Assembly: GCA_023375785.1 (NCBI GenBank)
Contig: SZWC01000827.1
Coordinates: 56,055 to 120,054 of the forward strand
Source: Penium margaritaceum
Taxonomy: Eukaryota > Streptophyta > Zygnematophyceae > Desmidiales > Peniaceae
Reading direction: 5' to 3'
DNA length: 64,000 nucleotides
In this document: one piece after another, positions 46,701 through 58,575 of the stretch
How positions within the stretch are numbered: the stretch's first letter is position 1
Layout of the letters: every line of letters starts with the position of its first letter
The notes under the pieces: model-generated
Databases searched by the model: none
The model's input: only the letters and a program-made list of their open reading frames with translations
What the model was told of the DNA's origin: nothing
Translations under genes and position numbers: made by a program

Positions 46701-49700
46701 AGTTTTTCTCTAGTTGTGCCTTAGTTGGGCATGAACTACACCCTTGTTGCACCCTAGTTGTGCCCTAGTTTCACCTTAGTTGCACCCCAGTTGCGCCCTA
46801 GTTGCATCCTAGTTATGCCCTTGTTGCGCCTTAGTTGTACCCTAGTTTCGCCTCAGTTGAGCACTAGCTACGCACTAGTTACACCCTAGTTGCGCCCTAC
46901 TTGCGTCCAAATTACACCCTACTTGCGCCCTGCGTGTGTCCTAGTTGCGCCCTAGTTCTGTCTTACTTGTGTCCTACTTGTGCCCTAGTTGCACCCTAGT
47001 TGCACTCTAGTTATGTCCTACTTGCAACCTACTTGCACCCTACTGGCGCCCTAGTTGCACCCTCCTTGCACCCTAGTTGCGCCCTACTTGCACCCTACTT
47101 GTGCCCCAATTGCACCCTAGTTGTGTTCTAGTTGAACCCAAGTTGCACCCTACTTGCGCCCTACTTGCGTCCTAGTTACGCCCTAGCTGCACCCTAATTG
47201 CGCCTTTCTTGCACCCTATTTGCGTCCTAGTTGTGCCATAGTTTTACACTAGTTGCGCCTCAGTTGGGCACTAACTCCGTCCTTGTTGAGCCCTCATTGT
47301 GTCCTAGTTGTACCGTAGTTAGACTCTAGTTTCACCCTAGTTGTGCCCTAGTTGCGCCCTACTTGCACCCAAGTTGCGTCCTAGTTGCGCCCTAGTTGCG
47401 CCCTTGTTGCGCCCTAATTACGCCCTAGTTGCACCTAAATTGGGCATTAGCTACGGACTAGTTGCACCCTCGTTGCACCCTAGTTGTAAGCTACTTGCGC
47501 CATACTTGCACCCTAGTTGCATCCTAGTTGCACCCTAGTTGCGCTCTAGTTGCACTTCAGTTGGACACTAGCTACACCCTAGTTGCACCCTAGTTGCACC
47601 CTACTTGTGCCCTAGTTACATCTCAGTTGGACACTAGCTATGCCCTCGTTGCACCCTAGTTGCGTCCTAGTTTTGCCCTAGTTACGCTCTACTTGTGCCC
47701 TACTTCTGTCCTAGTTACGCCAACGTCCTAGTTACGTCCTACTTGCTTCCTACTTGCATCTTACTTACGCCCTACTTGCACCCTAGTTACGTCGTAGCTG
47801 CACCCTAGTTGCGTACTACTTGCACCCTTCTTGCGTCCTACTTGCCCCCTAGTTGTACCCTAGTTGCGCCCTAGTTTCGCCCTACTTGCACCCTAGTTGT
47901 GCCCTATTTGCGCCCTAGTTGTGTCCTAGTTGCGCCCTAGTTGCACCCTAGTTGGGCCCTACTTGTGCCCTACTTGCATCCTACTTGGGCCCTACTTGCA
48001 CCCTATTTGTACCCTAGTTGTGTCCTAGTTACACCCTAGTTGCGCCCTAGTTGCGCCTTGGTTGGACACTAGCTACGTCCTAGTTGCGCTCTAGTTGCGC
48101 CCTAGTTACACCCTAGTTGCGCCCTACTTGCGTCCTACTTGCATCCTACTTGCATCCAAGTTGCGCCCTAGTTGTGTCCTAGTTGCACGCGAGTTACGCC
48201 CTAATTGCATCCTAGTTGTGCCTTAGTTGGGCACTAGCTATGCCCTAGTGGTGCCCTAGTTGCACCCTACTTGTGCCATACTTGCGCCCTACTTGCGTCA
48301 TACTTGCGCCGTAGTTGCGCCTTAGTTGCACCCTAGTTGGGCCCTAGTTGCACCTCAGTTAGGCACTAGCTATACCCTTACTGCACCCTCATTCTGCTCT
48401 AGTTGCACCCTAGTTGCGCCCTACTTGCTCCCTAATTTTGCCCTAGTTACACCCTAGTTGCGCCTTTCTTATGCCCTACTTACGTCCTACTTGCACCCTA
48501 GTTGCACCCTACTTGTGCCCTAGTTGTATCCTAGTTGCGCCCTAGTTGTGTCCTACTTGCGCCCTCATTGCACCCTATTTGCACCCTAGTTATGCCCTTC
48601 TTGTGCCCTACTTGTTTCCTAGTTGCAGCCTAGTCATGCCCTAGTTGTGCCCTAGTTGTGTCCTACTTGCACCCTAGTTGTGCCTTACTTGCACCCTAGT
48701 TACGCCCTAGTTACATCCTGCTTGTGCCCTACTTGGACCCTACTTATGCCCTACTTGTACCCTAGTTGTACCCTACTTACACCCTAGTTGCGCCCTTATT
48801 GTGCCCTGCTTGCGTGCTAGTTGCACCCTAGTTGCGCCTCAGTAGGGCACTAGCTGTGCCAAAGTTGCCTCCCAGTTCCACCCTAGTTACACCCTAGTTA
48901 CGCCCTACTTGCATCCTACTTGCACCCTATTTGCACCCTAGTTGCACCCTAGTTGTGTCCTAGTTACGCTCTATTTGCACCATAGTTGTGCCCTAGTTAC
49001 GCTCTATTTGCACCCTAGTTGTGTCCTTGTTGTGCCTCTCTTAGGCACTTGCTACACCGTAGTTGTACCCTAGTTGCATCTTAGTTATGCCCTATTTGCA
49101 TCCTACTTGTGTCCTACTTTCGCCCTAGTTACACCATAGTTACGCCCTAGTTGCGCCCTAATTGCTCCTCAGTTGGGCCCTACCTACGCCCTGATAGTGC
49201 CCTAGTTGCGTCATATTTACACCCTAGGTGTGCCCTAGTTGTGCCCTAGTTGCATCCTACTTGCGCCCGACTTGTGCCCTAGTTGCGCCCTAGTTACACC
49301 CTAGTCGTACCCTACTTGCGCCCTCCTTGTGCCCTTCTTGCGCCCTAGTTACGCCCTACCTGTGTCCTAGTTGTGTCATACTTACGCCTCTTGTATCCTA
49401 CATGCGTCATACTTACGCCATAGTTGCACCCTTTTTGCACCGTAGTTGCACCCTAGTTGCGCCCTTCTTGCGCCCTAGTTGCGCCCTACTTGTGCCCTTG
49501 TTGTACCCTAGTTGCTCCGCAATCAGGCACTACCTACGCCCTCGTTGCATCCTAGTTGTACCCTAGTTGTATCCTAGTTGTGTCCTACTTGCGTCCTAGT
49601 TGCGTCCTACGTGCGCCCTAGTTGCGCCCGACTTGTGCTCGAGTTGCGCCCTAGTAGGCCTGAGTTGGACACTAGCTATGCCCTAGTTGCGCCCTAGTTG

Positions 49701-52700
49701 TACCCTAGTTGTGTCTTAGTTGCGCCCTACTTGCACCCTACTTACCCCCCTAGGTGTGCCCTAGTTATGCCCCAGTTGCATCCTACTGGCGCCCTACTTA
49801 CGTCCTAGTTGCACCCTAGTTGCACCCTACTTGCGCCAAACTTGCACCCTACTTGCACCCTACTTGCACCTTACTTGCATCCTAGTTGCGTCCTAGTTCT
49901 GTTCTACTTGCACCCTTCTTGTGCCATACTTGTACCCTAGTTACACTCTTGTCGTGCCCTACTTGCGACCTACTTGTACCCTACTTGCACCCTTGTTCCA
50001 CCCTACTTGCACCCTAGTTGCGCCCTGCTTGCACCCTACTTATGCCTTACTTGCGCCCTAGTTGCGTCCTAGTTGCACTCGAGTTATGCCCTACTTGCGC
50101 CCTACTTGCATCCTAGTTACGCCCCTGTTGCGCCCTAGCTGCACCCTAATTGCACCCTACTTGCGCCCTACGTGCACCCTAGTTGCGCCTTGGTTGTGCC
50201 CTAGTTACGCCGTAGTTGGACCCTAGTTTCTCCTTAGTTGCACCTTAGTTGCGCCCTAGTTGCGCCCTAGTTGCGCCCTAATTGCACCCTACTTGCACCC
50301 TTGTTGCGCCCTAGTTGCGTCCTGGCTGTGCCTCAGTTGGGCAATAGCTACGCACTACTTGCGTCCTAGTTGTACCCTAGTTGTGCCATACTTCTGCCGT
50401 ACTTGAGCCATACTTGCACCCTGGTTGCGCCCTAGTTGCACCCTAGGTGCGCCCTAGTTGCACCCTAGTTGCGCCTCAATTGGGCACTAGCTACGCCCTA
50501 GTTGCACCCTAGTTGCGCCATAGTTGCACCTTCCATGTGCCTTACTTGCACCCTTGTAGCATCCTACTTGCGCCCTAGTTGCACCCTATTTGAGCCCTAG
50601 ATTTACCCTGTTTGAGCCCTAGCTGTGCCCTAGTTACACCCTAGTTGCGCCCAAGCTACACCCTACTTGCGCCATACTTGCGCCCTACTTGCACCCTAGT
50701 TGCGCCCTAGTTGCCCCTTACTTGGACACTTGCTCCCTACTTACATCCAAGTTGCGCCCTACTTGCGCCCAAGTTACGCCTGACTTTCGCCCTAGTTGCG
50801 CCCTCGTTGCATCGTACTTGTGTCCTAGTTTTACCCTAGTTGCACTTCAGTTGGACGCTAGCTACGCCATAGTTGTACCCTAATTACATCCTAGTTGCGT
50901 CCTAGTTGCGTCCTACTTGCTCCCTACTTGCGCCCTAGTTGCGCCCTACTTGCGCCCTAGCTGCGCCTACTTGAGCCCTAGTTGCACCTCAGTTGGACAC
51001 TAGCTACGCCCTAGTTGTGCCCTAGTTGGGCCTTAGTTGTGTCCTAGTTGTGCCCTATTTGTGCCCTACTTGCGCTCTAGTTACGTCCTAGTTGTGCCCT
51101 TGTTATGCCCTACTCGCGCCCTTGTTGCACCCTACTTGCCTCCTACTCGCACCCTTCTTGCGCCCCACTTGCATCCTTGTTGCACCTTAGTTGCGACGTA
51201 TTTACGCCCTACTTGGGGCCTACTTGCACCCTACTTGCGCCCTAGTTGCGCCATAGTTGCACCCTACTTGCATCCCACTTACACCCTAGTTGTGCCTTAG
51301 TTGCACCGTATTTGCGTCCTAATTGCGTCCTACTTGTATCCTTCTTGCGCCCTATCTGCGCCCTAGTTGCGCCTTAGTTATGCCCTTATTGTGCCTCAGT
51401 TGGGTACTAGCTAAACCCTAGTTACACCCTAGTTGCTTCCTAGTTATGCCCTAGTTCCGCCCTACTTGCGCCTTACTTGCGTCCTACTTGTGTCCTAGTT
51501 GTGTCCTAGTTGTGTCTCAGTTGGGCACTAGCTATGTTCTAGTTGTGCCCTAGTTGCACCCTAGTTGCGCCTTAGTTGCGTCCTACTTGCGCCCTTCTTG
51601 CCCCTTAGTTAAGCCCTACTTGCGCCCTAGTTGGGCCCTAGTTGCGCCCTAGTTGCACCTTAGTTGCGCCCTAGTTGCACCTCTGTTGGGAACTAGTTAA
51701 ACCCTAGTTGTGCCCTATTTGCGTCCTAGTTATGCTGTAGTTGCGTCCTTTTTGCGCCCTACTTGTGCCCTAGTTGCGTCCTACTTGTGCCCTAGCTGCA
51801 ACCTAGTTGCGCCCTAGTTACATGCTAGTTGCGCCCTAGTTGCGCCCTAGTTGCACCCTAGTTGCGCCTTACTTGCACCCTAATTACACTGTAGTTGCAC
51901 CCTAATTGCCTGCTAGTTGCACCCTACTTGTACCCTAGATGCGCCCTAGTTACGCCTTGGCTGTGCTCTACTTGCACCGAACTTGTGCCCTGCTGGCATC
52001 CTACTTGCACCCTAGTTCCACTCTAGTTGTACTCTAGTTGCGCATTACTTACGTTCTACTTGCACCCTACTTCCACCCTAGTTGCGCCCTTGTTCCACCC
52101 TAGTTGTACCCTACTTGCATCCTATTTACACCCAAGTTATGCCCTAGTTGTACCCTAGTTGCACCCTAGTAACGTCCAAGTTGCGCCCTACTTCCATCCT
52201 AGTTACACCCTACATGCGCCCTACTTGCGCCCTAGTTGTACCCTACTTGCGCACTACTTGTGCCCTAGTTGTGCCCCAGTTACTCCTAGTTGTGCGCTAC
52301 TTGTGCCCTACTTGCGTCCTAGTTACACCCTAGTTGCGTCCGACTTGTGTCCTACTTGCATCCTACTTGTGCCCTATTTGCACCCTACTTGTGTCCTAGT
52401 TGCACCGTTGTTACACCCTACTTGCTCCTTACTTGCACCCTTGTTATGTCCTATTTGCATCCTACTTCCACCCTAGTTGCACCCTATTGGCACCCTTGTT
52501 GCACCCTACCGTCGCCCTACTTGCGCCCTAGGTACATCCTACTTGCTCCGTGCTTGCACTCTCCTTGCGCCCTATTTGTACCCTAGTTGCTCCTACTTGC
52601 ACCCTAGTTGTGCCCTAGTTGTGCCCTAGTTGTGCCCTAGTTGCGCCTCATTTGGGCACTACCTACGCCCCAGTTACGTCCTTTTTGCGCCCTAGTTGTG

Positions 52701-54030
52701 CCCTAGTTACACCATACTTGCCCCCCTACATGCAACCTACTTGCACCCTAGTTGCACCCTAGTTGCCTCCTAGTTGCACCCTAGTTGTGCCACAGTTGGG
52801 CACTAGCTACGCCCTAGTTGTGCCCTAGTTGTGCCTTAGTTGCACCCTAGATACGCCATAGCTGCGCACTACATGCGCCCTACTTGCCTCCTAGTTGCGT
52901 CCTACTTGTGCCTTACGTGAGTCCTAGTTGCGCCCTAGCTGCGCCTTAGTTGCATCCCACTTGCGCCCTACTTGTGCCCTACTTGCATCCTAGTTGTGCA
53001 CTAGTTTTTCCCTAGTTGTGTCCTACTTACACCCTACTTGCACCCTAATTGCATCCAAGTTACACCCTAGTTGCATCCTAGTTGCACCCTACTCGCGCCC
53101 TAGTTGCACCCTTGTTGCACCCTTGTTGCGCCCTAGTTACGTCCTACTTTTGTCCTAGTTGTACCCTAGTTACGCCCTAGTTCTTCCATACGTGCATCCT
53201 ACTTGAACCCTACCTTGCACCCTCATTGTGCACTAGTTGCACCCTAGTTGCATCCTACTTGCACCCTACTTGCGCCCTATTTGTACCCTAGTTGCGTCCT
53301 ACTTGCACCCCAGGTGCGTCATATTTGCACCCTACTTTTGCCCTAGTTACGCCCTACTTTCGCCCTAGTTGCGCCCTAGTTGCGCCTTAGCTGGGCACTA
53401 GCTACGCCCTAGTTGCGCCCTAGTTACGTCCTAATTGCACCCTTGTTGAGCCCTACTTAAGCCCTACTTGCGCCCTAGGTGTGTCCTACTTGCACCCTAG
53501 TTGCACCCTAGATGCGCCCTAGTTGCACCCTAGTTGCGCTCTAGTTGTGCCCTAGTTGTGCCCTATTTGTACCCTAGTTGTGCCTCAGTTGGGCACTAGC
53601 TACGCCCTAGTTGCGCCCCAGTTGCGTCCTAGTTACGCCCATGTTGTGCCCTACTTGTACCCTACTTGCGCCCTAATTGTACCCTACTTGCACCCTAGTT
53701 GTGCCCTACTTGAGCTTCAGGTGTACCATAGTTGTGCCTCAGTTGGACACTAGCTACGCCCTAGTTGTACCCCAGTTGCACCCTCGTTGTGCCCTAGTTA
53801 CGCCCTACTTGGGCCCCACTTGCATCCTAGTTGCACCCTACTTGCGCCCTAGTTACGCCTTAGTTTCGCCCTAGTTGCATCTCAGTTGGGACTAGCTACA
53901 CCCTAGTTGTGCCCTAGTTGCGCCCTAGTTACGCCCTAGTTGCGCCCTACTTGTGCCATACTTGCGCCCTAGTTACGCCCTAGTTGCGCCCTAGTTGCGC
54001 CCTAGTTCCGTCCTACTTGTGCCCTAGTTA
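37788..54030. repeat. 11-bp minisatellite array, block 3
   Basis: About 16.2 kb, the largest block, with the same consensus, the same CG/TG/CA variation and the same recurring three-unit marker as block 1. Clear local duplications are visible, such as a 55-bp one at 41,842-41,951 and a 33-bp one near 48,963-49,020. It ends at the TA target site of the DNA transposon. No gene or other insertion is seen inside. Confidence 0.97.
41842..41951. repeat. 55-bp exact tandem duplication within the satellite
   Basis: Five consecutive units, including the marker trio with GTTGGACACTAGCTACACC, are repeated at 41,842-41,896 and 41,897-41,951. One base differs, in the last unit (CTAG against CTCG). Five units times 11 bp shows that the array copies in whole-unit blocks. 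Confidence 0.9.
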
Positions 54031-54056
54031 CCCTACCTTCTCTAATTATCGGTGAA
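54031..54056. repeat. left terminal inverted repeat
   Basis: 26 bp beginning CCCTACCTTCTC and ending CGGTGAA. It matches the reverse complement of 56,161-56,186 at 23 of 26 positions. Confidence 0.92.
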
Positions 54057-54249
54057 AACCTGACCGTTTTTGGGGAATTTATGGTTCTCTAGACGTGCTC
54101 TGTTCGAATCTATGTCATTTGCAACGCTTTGGTTCATGACATGTAGAAATGGTGCCCTTTGCGACAGGTTGTTTTTTATAATGGATGTTTTTTTTTCTAA
54201 CATGACATTAGAGTCAAAAAGCATGAGAAGAGATGATGGAGTAGGTAAT

Positions 54250-56004
54250 TTAGGCACAATCATCAGATGGAATAGGATCATCCACCTCCGCATCAACATC
54301 CTCATTCTCTACATCCTCCTCCTCTTGCTGCATGTGGGCATCAAACTTGCCACTCTGTAGAGCAACGTCTAGTGCCTCTGTTTGCATCTCACTATCGAGG
54401 AAAACGTCAAACCCTGACTTAAGCCATGGCTTGAGCAGCCACTCTATCGTTAGTTCTTTCATTTGCTTCAACGGGAACTTCACATCAACCTTGTCCACCA
54501 ACTCGTCAGCTAGCCATTACTTGCATTATTGTTCCATGCTAGCTTTGATTGGCCGTTGAAGACCCACATCCGCAGGTTGCACCTTAGAGGTGCAACCAGG
54601 TGGGATGTATAAATCTTAACGTAAGGGTAGGTGGTTGTCACCCATTCACGCATCTCCTCGGTGCACTGCGGCTCCCACATGTCTAGGAGATTCAAGAGTT
54701 TGGTTTTCCCCACCTTTCTTTGATTTTCCTCACACCTGCGTTTGTACCAAGGATGCAAAACATTCCTAAACCACTTCCTTGTCGTCTCAGCACTAGCCCA
54801 ATGATTGTGTGTCTGCGTGAAATCCCAAAAAAAATCATCCACCACAAATTGTGCAAACGGTCCAGTTGGCTTGACACTGTTTGTCTTGCCTGTGAAAATC
54901 ACCTGCATGGGCAACATGTCTCCAGCAATGCTAGATGCAACAACGCACGTCAACATCCTCTTGTCGTCGGCCCCTCGCATGCTGATGTCCTGGCTTCCTT
55001 TTGGGGTAAAGGTCATGGAACCCGTAGGCACGATGTTGACCCCGCTCTGGTCACTGTTGACCAAAAAGTCAACATCAATCTTGTAGAAACCAATTGCAGC
55101 AGCCACGCGCTTCAGGAACCGTTCCACCTGCAAACAAAAATTCTCTTGTTTAGAGACAAACCAGGCCAGGTTCTAGCTGAAAATTGGTATGGACGAGGAG
55201 GGAAGGAAGGGGTCAACTGGTCTGGCCAGTCTGTTGGCAGGCGCGCTGGGCGGCGGTCGTGGCACGACGCCATAACATGTTCAGATGGCCGCACAACAGG
55301 TTTTTTACCCATGAGCGTGAGAATTCAATGGGACCTCCATTCTCCTTGAGCTCTTCTGGGCAGGTGAATCTAACATGGCCAAGGACAATGCCCTGTACCG
55401 TGATGCTGCTTAAGGCAGCACCACGCTCATGTCTCTGCTTGATGTCGGTGGAGTCCTTCGCATGACTTGGCGAAGGAGCTCTGGCCCAGGCATGATGCGA
55501 CAGCGTCTCCCACCGACGTTCGTAGGGGTTGGTGGAGGACGTTTCGCAAATCGCTCGGCGTCCTCCTGAACTTAGGCCAGCCCACTGCTCGCGGCTGCAC
55601 GTTGGAAAGAAAGACTTGAGGGTGCCCTTGGCAGCAGCTTCGCTCAATTGAGCCCTCATTTGCACTTGCAAAGCACCAAGGTTTGCGACACGCAAGATTC
55701 TGGGGGGAGGGGGGGGGACGAATGAACAGCCGCTATGTTTCACGGTACCTATGTCTACTCTAGGGTCTATCGAGGAGTGACGACGAGGCCTTGTTTCAGT
55801 CCTTGTCCACGTGGTATGAAGATTTTTCATCTCAACCTTCTCCTGATGTGCGATTGGTCTGTGTGAGGAGGTGGGGGTCCCTTGCATGGGAGGAAACGTC
55901 GGCGATTCATCCATCATGCTGGACATGAATCGCCGGATCATCGGAGATTGATGTTGAGTGCAACGGTTGTCCCATGCAGCCGGAAGGCCCGGCTGCACGT
56001 CCAA
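54250..56004 (-). pseudogene. pogo-type transposase, at least two exons, frameshifted
   Basis: On the reverse strand, an N-terminal part (56,004-55,213) has a DNA-binding-like segment ending IEFSRSWVKNLL and LWRRATTAA, matching the FSRVWCRKF segment of the element at 2,108. After about 80 bp comes a good splice acceptor (pyrimidine run then CAG, at 55,128-55,130). The catalytic part follows: VNSDQSGVNIVP (first Asp), TPKGSQDI, VIFTGKTN, LLNLLDMWEPQ (second Asp), and a QPADVGLQRPIK block (third Asp, near 54,570) that lies in a frame shifted from the preceding stretch. A C-terminal piece (54,501-54,250) ends in an acidic EEEDVENEDVD tail. One frameshift just before the third catalytic residue and an in-frame stop after it probably make it inactive. 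No strong splice donor was found, so the intron is inferred from the acceptor and the alignment with the relative. Confidence 0.8.
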
Positions 56005-56160
56005 GTTTGCGCAACTTTTGGCGTACAGCCGGGCGTGAACCGGCCAGAAAAGAAAATTGTGCGAGATAGGTCCATGGGTCGAAAAAAACTATGACCGAGT
56101 TGACAAAATAAAATGGCAAATTTGACCGATACATTATGTCACTTACAACCACCTAAAAAG

Positions 56161-56186
56161 TTCACCGTTAATTAGCGATGGTAGGG
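56161..56186. repeat. right terminal inverted repeat
   Basis: 26 bp ending GATGGTAGGG, the reverse complement partner of 54,031-54,056, followed by the TA target duplication. Confidence 0.92.
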
Positions 56187-58575
56187 TACGCTGTAGTTGC
56201 GCCCTAGTTGTGCCTCATTTGGACACTAGCTACATCCTAGTTGCGCCCTACTTGCACCCTCGTTGCACCCTACTTATACCTTGCATCCTAGTTGCATCCT
56301 AGTTGCACCCTAATTGTACCCTACTGATGCCCTAGTTGTACCCTAGTTGCGCTCTAGCTGCGCCCTAGTTGCGCCCTAGTTGCGCCCTAGATGCGCCTCA
56401 GTTGGGCACTAGCTATGCCCTAGTTGCGTCCTAGTTGCGCTCTACTTACACTCTACTTCTATCCTAGTTGCGCCCTTGTTGCGCCTTAGTTGTGTCCTAC
56501 TTGCGTCCTACTTGCGTCCTACTTGTGCCCTAGTTGTGCCCTAGTTACACCCTAGTTGCGTCCTATTTGTTTGCCACTTACGTCCAACTTATGTCCTAGT
56601 TACGCCCTAGTTACACCCTAGTTGTGCCCTACTTGTGCCCTACTCGCGCCGTAGTTGCACCCTAGTTATGCCCTAGTTGTACCCTAGTTACGTCCTACTT
56701 GCACCGTAGTTGTACCCTAGTGGCACCGTAGTTGCGTCCTAGTTGCGTCCTACTTGTACCCTGCTTTGGGAACCCTCAGTTGTGCACTAGCTACGCCCTA
56801 GTTACACCCTAGTTGCACCCTAGTTACACCCTAGTTGCACCCTACATGTGCCCTACTTGCGTCCTAGTTGCGTCCTAGTTGCACTTTAGTTGCGTCCTAC
56901 TTGCGTCCTACTTGCGTCCTACTTGCACCGTAGTTGCACCCTAGTTGCACCCTAGTTGTGCCCTAGTTGCGCCCTAGTTGTGCCAGAATTGCACCATACT
57001 TGCACCCTATTTACGCCCTAGTTACACCCTAGTTGCACCCTAGTTGTACCCTACTTGCGCCCTACTTGCACCCTAGCTGCGTCCTAGTTATGCCGTACTT
57101 GTGTCCTACTTGCGCCCTACTTGTACCCTACTTGCACCCTTGTTGCATGCTACTTGTGCCCTGCTTGCGCCCTAGTTGACCATAGTTGCACCCTAGTTGC
57201 ACCCTAGTGTCCTAGTTGTGTCCTAGTTACGACCTAGTTGCTCCCTATTTGCGCCCTACTTGCACCCTGCTTGTGTCCAAGTTGCGCCCTAGTTGCGCCC
57301 TAGTGGCGCCTCAGTTGGGTACTAGCTATGCCCTAGTTGCGTCCTAGTTGTGTCCTAGTTACTTCCTACTTGCACCCTACTTGTGTCCTTCTTGCGCCCT
57401 AGTTGCGCCCTAGTTGCGCCTCAGTTGGACACTAGCTACACCCTAGTTGCACCTTAGTTGCGTCCTAGTTACATAATACTTGCACCCTAGTTACGCCCTA
57501 GTTGCATCCTACTTGCACCTTATTTGCACCCTATTTGCACCCTATTTGCGCCCTAGTTGTACCCTAGTTGTGTCCTAGTTACGCCCTACTTGCACCCTTC
57601 TTGCGGCCTAATTGCGTCCTAGTTGCACCCTAGTTATACCCTAGTTATGCCTTAATTCCGTCTTACTTGCGCCCTACTTGCACCCTGGTTGCACCCTAGT
57701 TGTTTCCTAGTTGTGCGCTAGTTGCGCCCTCCTTGAACCCTACTTGCGCCCTAGTTAGACCCTAGTTGCGTCCTAGTTTCATCCTACTTGTGCCCTAGTT
57801 ATGCCCTACTTGCACCCTAGTTGCTCCCTAGTTACGACCTACTTGCGCCCTAGTTGTGCCGTACCTACATCCATCCTTGTGCCCTACTTGCACCCTATTT
57901 GCACCCTAGTTGTGTCCTACTTGCGCCCTAGTTGTGCCGTACTTGCATCCTAGTTGCATATCGGTTGGGCACTAGCTACGCCCTACTTAAGCCCTGGTTT
58001 TCCTTACTTGCATCCTACTTGCGTCCTACTTGTGCCCTACTTGCGTCCTAGTTGCGCCCTAGTTGAGCCCTAGTTGCGCCTTCTTTGCGCCCTAGTTGCA
58101 CCCTAGTTGCACCCTAGTTGTGCCCTAGTTGGGCACTAGCTACGCTCTAGTTGCGCCCTAGTTGCGCCCTAGTTGCACCCTACTTCCGTCCTAATTGCAC
58201 CCTAGTTGTGCCCTAGTTACACCTTAGCTGCGCCCTAGTTGCGCCCTAGTTGTGCATCAGTTGGACACTAGATACGCCCTAGTTGCATCCTAGTTGCACC
58301 CCAGTTACTCACTAGTTGCCCCCTAGTTGTACCCTAGTTACACCCTAGTTGCGCCCTACTTGCGTCCTACTTGCACCCTACTTGTGTCCTAGTTGCACCC
58401 TAGTTGCACCCTACTTGCACCCTACTTGCACCCTACTTGCACCCTACTTCTACCCTAGTTGCACCCTAGTTGTGCCCTAGTTTCACCCTACTTGTGCCCT
58501 AGGTGCCCCAGTTGCACCCTAGTTGCGCCCTAGTTACGCCCTACTTGTGCCCTAGTTGCACCCTACTTGCGCCCT
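56187..58575. repeat. 11-bp minisatellite array, block 4
   Basis: About 2.4 kb, the last block. It continues in phase from block 3 once the transposon is removed. It stops abruptly at GCGCCCTAGCG, where copia internal sequence begins without an intervening LTR. Confidence 0.96.

Larger units (their letters stand above)
54031..56186 (-). mobile_element. DDE_1 (pogo/Tigger-type) DNA transposon with TIRs
   Basis: A 2,156-bp element inserted in the 11-bp array. The ends are 26-bp terminal inverted repeats (54,031-54,056 and 56,161-56,186) starting CCCTACC, with three mismatches. TA flanks both ends (54,029-54,030 and 56,187-56,188). Removing the element and one TA restores an in-phase satellite sequence, CCTAGTTACGCTGTAG. 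A TA target and the DDE_1 transposase place it in the Tc1/mariner-pogo superfamily. The whole non-array segment is the element. It is the best-preserved DNA transposon in the window and is structurally complete at both ends. Confidence 0.93.

Noticed and set aside
14098-53874. Many forward reading frames of about 60-105 codons in the array, with repeated Cys-Ala-Leu-Val-Ala-Pro-Tyr-Leu-Arg-Pro-Ser peptides
   Set aside because: They follow from the 11-bp period: 33 bp encode 11 residues in every frame, and TAG recurs every 33 bp per frame, so lengths cluster at multiples of 11 minus one (65 is typical). Start positions are arbitrary and there is no codon or start-site signal.
11758-58575. CRISPR array
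   Set aside because: The repeats are contiguous 11-bp units without unique spacers, in a eukaryotic context, and there are no cas genes.
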